A DNA stretch of 7,889 nt, from positions 1-7,889 of the forward strand of contig DBBN01000095.1 of NCBI GenBank assembly GCA_002292215.1. The letters are read 5' to 3'. The DNA comes from Glaciecola sp. UBA983. GTDB lineage: Bacteria > Pseudomonadota > Gammaproteobacteria > Enterobacterales > Alteromonadaceae. Made by a program: the position numbers and the translations under genes. Positions 6,078 through 7,889 of this stretch are shown here, in pieces; positions within the stretch are counted from its first letter, which is position 1; the number at the start of each line of letters is the position of its first letter. The notes below the pieces were generated by a model. That model had not been told where the DNA came from. It saw only the letters and a program-made list of their open reading frames with translations, and did no database searches.

Positions 6078-7889
6078 ATGGCTCAACTTACTGGTATTCA
6101 ACGTATTTTCGAAACGGGCATGATCGTTTGCACTGTCCTTGCGTTATTCATATTTTTATCACTGATGTCATTTCATCAGGCAGATCCAGGTTGGACTCAA
6201 ACGGGCTTACAACCGACTATTCAAAATTGGATGGGACCAGCGGGTGCTAAATTAGCCGATTTATTATTTTTTTCTTTAGGTTATTTAGCTTACAGTTTAC
6301 CGTTTTTATTTGCGTTAATCGGCTGGCTAGCATTTCAGCAAGTTAAACAACTTTTAGATTTAGATTTTTTAAATATTGGTTTACGTCTCATTGGTGTGAT
6401 CTTTATCGCCATTGGGATCAGCGGTTTAGCCAGTATTAACTTTGATGACATGTATTACTTTTCTGCTGGCGGATTATTTGGTGATGTCATTTCTAGTGCA
6501 TTACTTCCGCAGTTTAATTTTGTAGGCACGACAGTATTACTGTTAAGTTTTTTTGCCACAGGTTTTACGTTAGCATCAGGGATATCTTGGTTGTCGGTGG
6601 TTGATTTAATTGGTGCCAGCACCTTATGGGCGGGTAAAAAAGCCATTGCGTTACCGCAAGGGGTAGGGCAGTTGTCACTGCCTAGTGCTAAGTTGTTATC
6701 AGCTCAGAAAGATACGGATAATTCAGATGATATTTCCATTTCAACATTACGACCGACAGAGCCTGCGGCAGATGATCGTCCGTTTAACATCAAGCATGAA
6801 ACGTTATATAAAGTGCCAGAAGATATTTTAGATGATGAACCAGAGGTCTTAATTAACGTAGATACGATGAGTTCAGATATATCATTAGGTGCCATTACCC
6901 CAGAAATAACAATGGATTATGATACTCCAGCACAAGCAGAGCCTGTTATGGATGCTGCGGTGGTATCATCCCCACTAGTCAAAAGTGTGATGAAACATAA
7001 GCATGTAGAAAAACCAGAAGGCGAGCGACCGTCGTTTGCGTTACTTGATCGTGCTGACAAAGTTAAAAATCCGATTACAAAAGAAGAACTAGAAGGTATT
7101 TCACGTTTAGTTGAAGAAAAACTCGCTGACTTTAATATTTCAGCGCAAGTGGTAGGGGTCTATCCTGGGCCTGTTATTACCCGGTTTGAGTTAGATCTCG
7201 CACCAGGCGTCAAGGTTAGCAAAATCACGACTTTATCCAAGGATTTAGCGCGTGCCATGTCCGCAATCTCTGTACGTGTGGTCGAAGTTATCCCAGGAAA
7301 ATCGGTTATCGGTCTAGAATTACCCAATAAAAACCGAGATATGGTGCGATTAAGTGAAGTGATTGAGGGCGAATCATTCCAATCCGCTTCATCGCCATTA
7401 ACAATGGTGTTAGGTGCTGATATTTCGGGTAAGCCTGTCGTGGTTGATTTAGCCAAAATGCCACATTTACTGGTCGCCGGTACGACAGGCTCTGGTAAAT
7501 CTGTTGGGGTAAACGTCATGATCTTAAGTTTGTTGTACAAGTCTTCACCTGAAGATGTACGCATGATTATGATTGATCCTAAAATGCTAGAGCTATCGGT
7601 ATATGAAGGAATTCCGCATTTATTAGCAGAAGTTGTGACTGACATGAAAGAAGCGGCGAATGCGCTGCGCTGGTGTGTGGGTGAAATGGAGCGTCGCTAT
7701 CGTCTTATGAGTGCATTAGGCGTGCGTAACCTCAAAGGTTATAACGCCAAAGTACTCAAAGCCATTGCTGATGGTCAATCGATTAAAGATCCACTGTGGC
7801 AACAAGGCGACAGTATGGATGCACAAGCACCAGATTTAACTAAGCTACCAGCTATTGTAGTCGTAGTTGATGAATTTGCTGACATGATG
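6078..7889 (+). CDS. ftsK: DNA translocase FtsK, 3' end missing (runs off right edge)
   Basis: FtsK sits at the division septum. Its N-terminus belongs to the divisome, and its hexameric motor pumps DNA to clear the terminus and activates XerCD at dif. The first 604 residues are present. Four membrane segments lie at about 14-33, 57-86, 100-120 and 147-175, with the periplasmic DPGW (36-39) after the first. An acidic, Pro/Ala-containing linker spans about 176-316, then the motor begins at PSFALLD (318-324). Walker A is GTTGSGKS (468-475, K474) and the Walker B end [11 protein letters not shown] (D598, E599) meets the window edge. The gamma (KOPS-reading) domain must lie beyond. The linker, ~140 residues, is far shorter than in E. 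coli, where the Walker lysine is K997. TTAGG (6067-6071) lies six bases before the ATG. Minus-strand open frames inside it are shadows. Confidence 0.97.
   Translation, partial: MAQLTGIQRIFETGMIVCTVLALFIFLSLMSFHQADPGWTQTGLQPTIQNWMGPAGAKLADLLFFSLGYLAYSLPFLFALIGWLAFQQVKQLLDLDFLNIGLRLIGVIFIAIGISGLASINFDDMYYFSAGGLFGDVISSALLPQFNFVGTTVLLLSFFATGFTLASGISWLSVVDLIGASTLWAGKKAIALPQGVGQLSLPSAKLLSAQKDTDNSDDISISTLRPTEPAADDRPFNIKHETLYKVPEDILDDEPEVLINVDTMSSDISLGAITPEITMDYDTPAQAEPVMDAAVVSSPLVKSVMKHKHVEKPEGERPSFALLDRADKVKNPITKEELEGISRLVEEKLADFNISAQVVGVYPGPVITRFELDLAPGVKVSKITTLSKDLARAMSAISVRVVEVIPGKSVIGLELPNKNRDMVRLSEVIEGESFQSASSPLTMVLGADISGKPVVVDLAKMPHLLVAGTTGSGKSVGVNVMILSLLYKSSPEDVRMIMIDPKMLELSVYEGIPHLLAEVVTDMKEAANALRWCVGEMERRYRLMSALGVRNLKGYNAKVLKAIADGQSIKDPLWQQGDSMDAQAPDLTKLPAIVVVVDEFADMM

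Noticed and set aside
6455..7645. Three minus-strand open frames (6455-6646, 6704-6895, 7160-7645)
   Set aside because: All are antisense to ftsK, which reads without a stop from 6078 to the edge and carries Walker motifs; their products resemble nothing.

Overview
The window carries core-genome genes of a marine-type gammaproteobacterium. From left to right on the plus strand they are the 3' part of rpsA (ribosomal protein S1), ihfB, lapA, lapB and pyrF. Then come ald (alanine dehydrogenase) on the minus strand, a divergently read lrp, and the 5' part of ftsK, which runs off the right edge. IhfB, LapB, Lrp and the C-terminal two thirds of S1 closely resemble what I recall of the enterobacterial and Vibrio proteins. 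The neighbourhood rpsA-ihfB-lapAB-pyrF and ald<>lrp-ftsK fits Vibrionales/Alteromonadales relatives. Moderate GC (low to mid 40s % where I counted by hand) and CGT-rich arginine codons fit a Moritella/Psychromonas/Shewanella-like host, but I cannot name the genus.

Bases 1-1786: rpsA enters through the left edge already open, so the Met at base 47 is internal, and the gene ends at 1675. A strong intrinsic terminator follows at 1695-1735. Bases 1787-4249: ihfB, lapA, lapB and pyrF lie 25, 6 and 23 bp apart and look like one operon. It links nucleoid architecture (IHF), control of lipopolysaccharide synthesis (LapA/LapB) and pyrimidine synthesis (PyrF). Bases 4239-5369: ald on the minus strand; its last 11 bp overlap the end of pyrF tail to tail. 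Bases 5370-5489: a compact divergent control region with two facing promoters and a good match to the Lrp consensus site. Bases 5490-7889: lrp and then ftsK, cut at its Walker B motif.

The most notable feature is inside rpsA. The first ~600 bases are AT-rich, use AGA/AGG for arginine in 12 of 13 cases, and encode a protein sequence of alphaproteobacterial (SAR11-like) type. The rest of the gene uses CGT/CGC in 15 of 15 cases and is gammaproteobacterial. The switch falls in a highly conserved S1 domain, between about 535 and 680. This is most simply a chimeric assembly at a contig end, but a real recombinant S1 cannot be excluded from sequence alone. I see no mobile element, CRISPR array, tRNA, rRNA or new defence-type system. 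No gene-free stretch exceeds about 120 bp.
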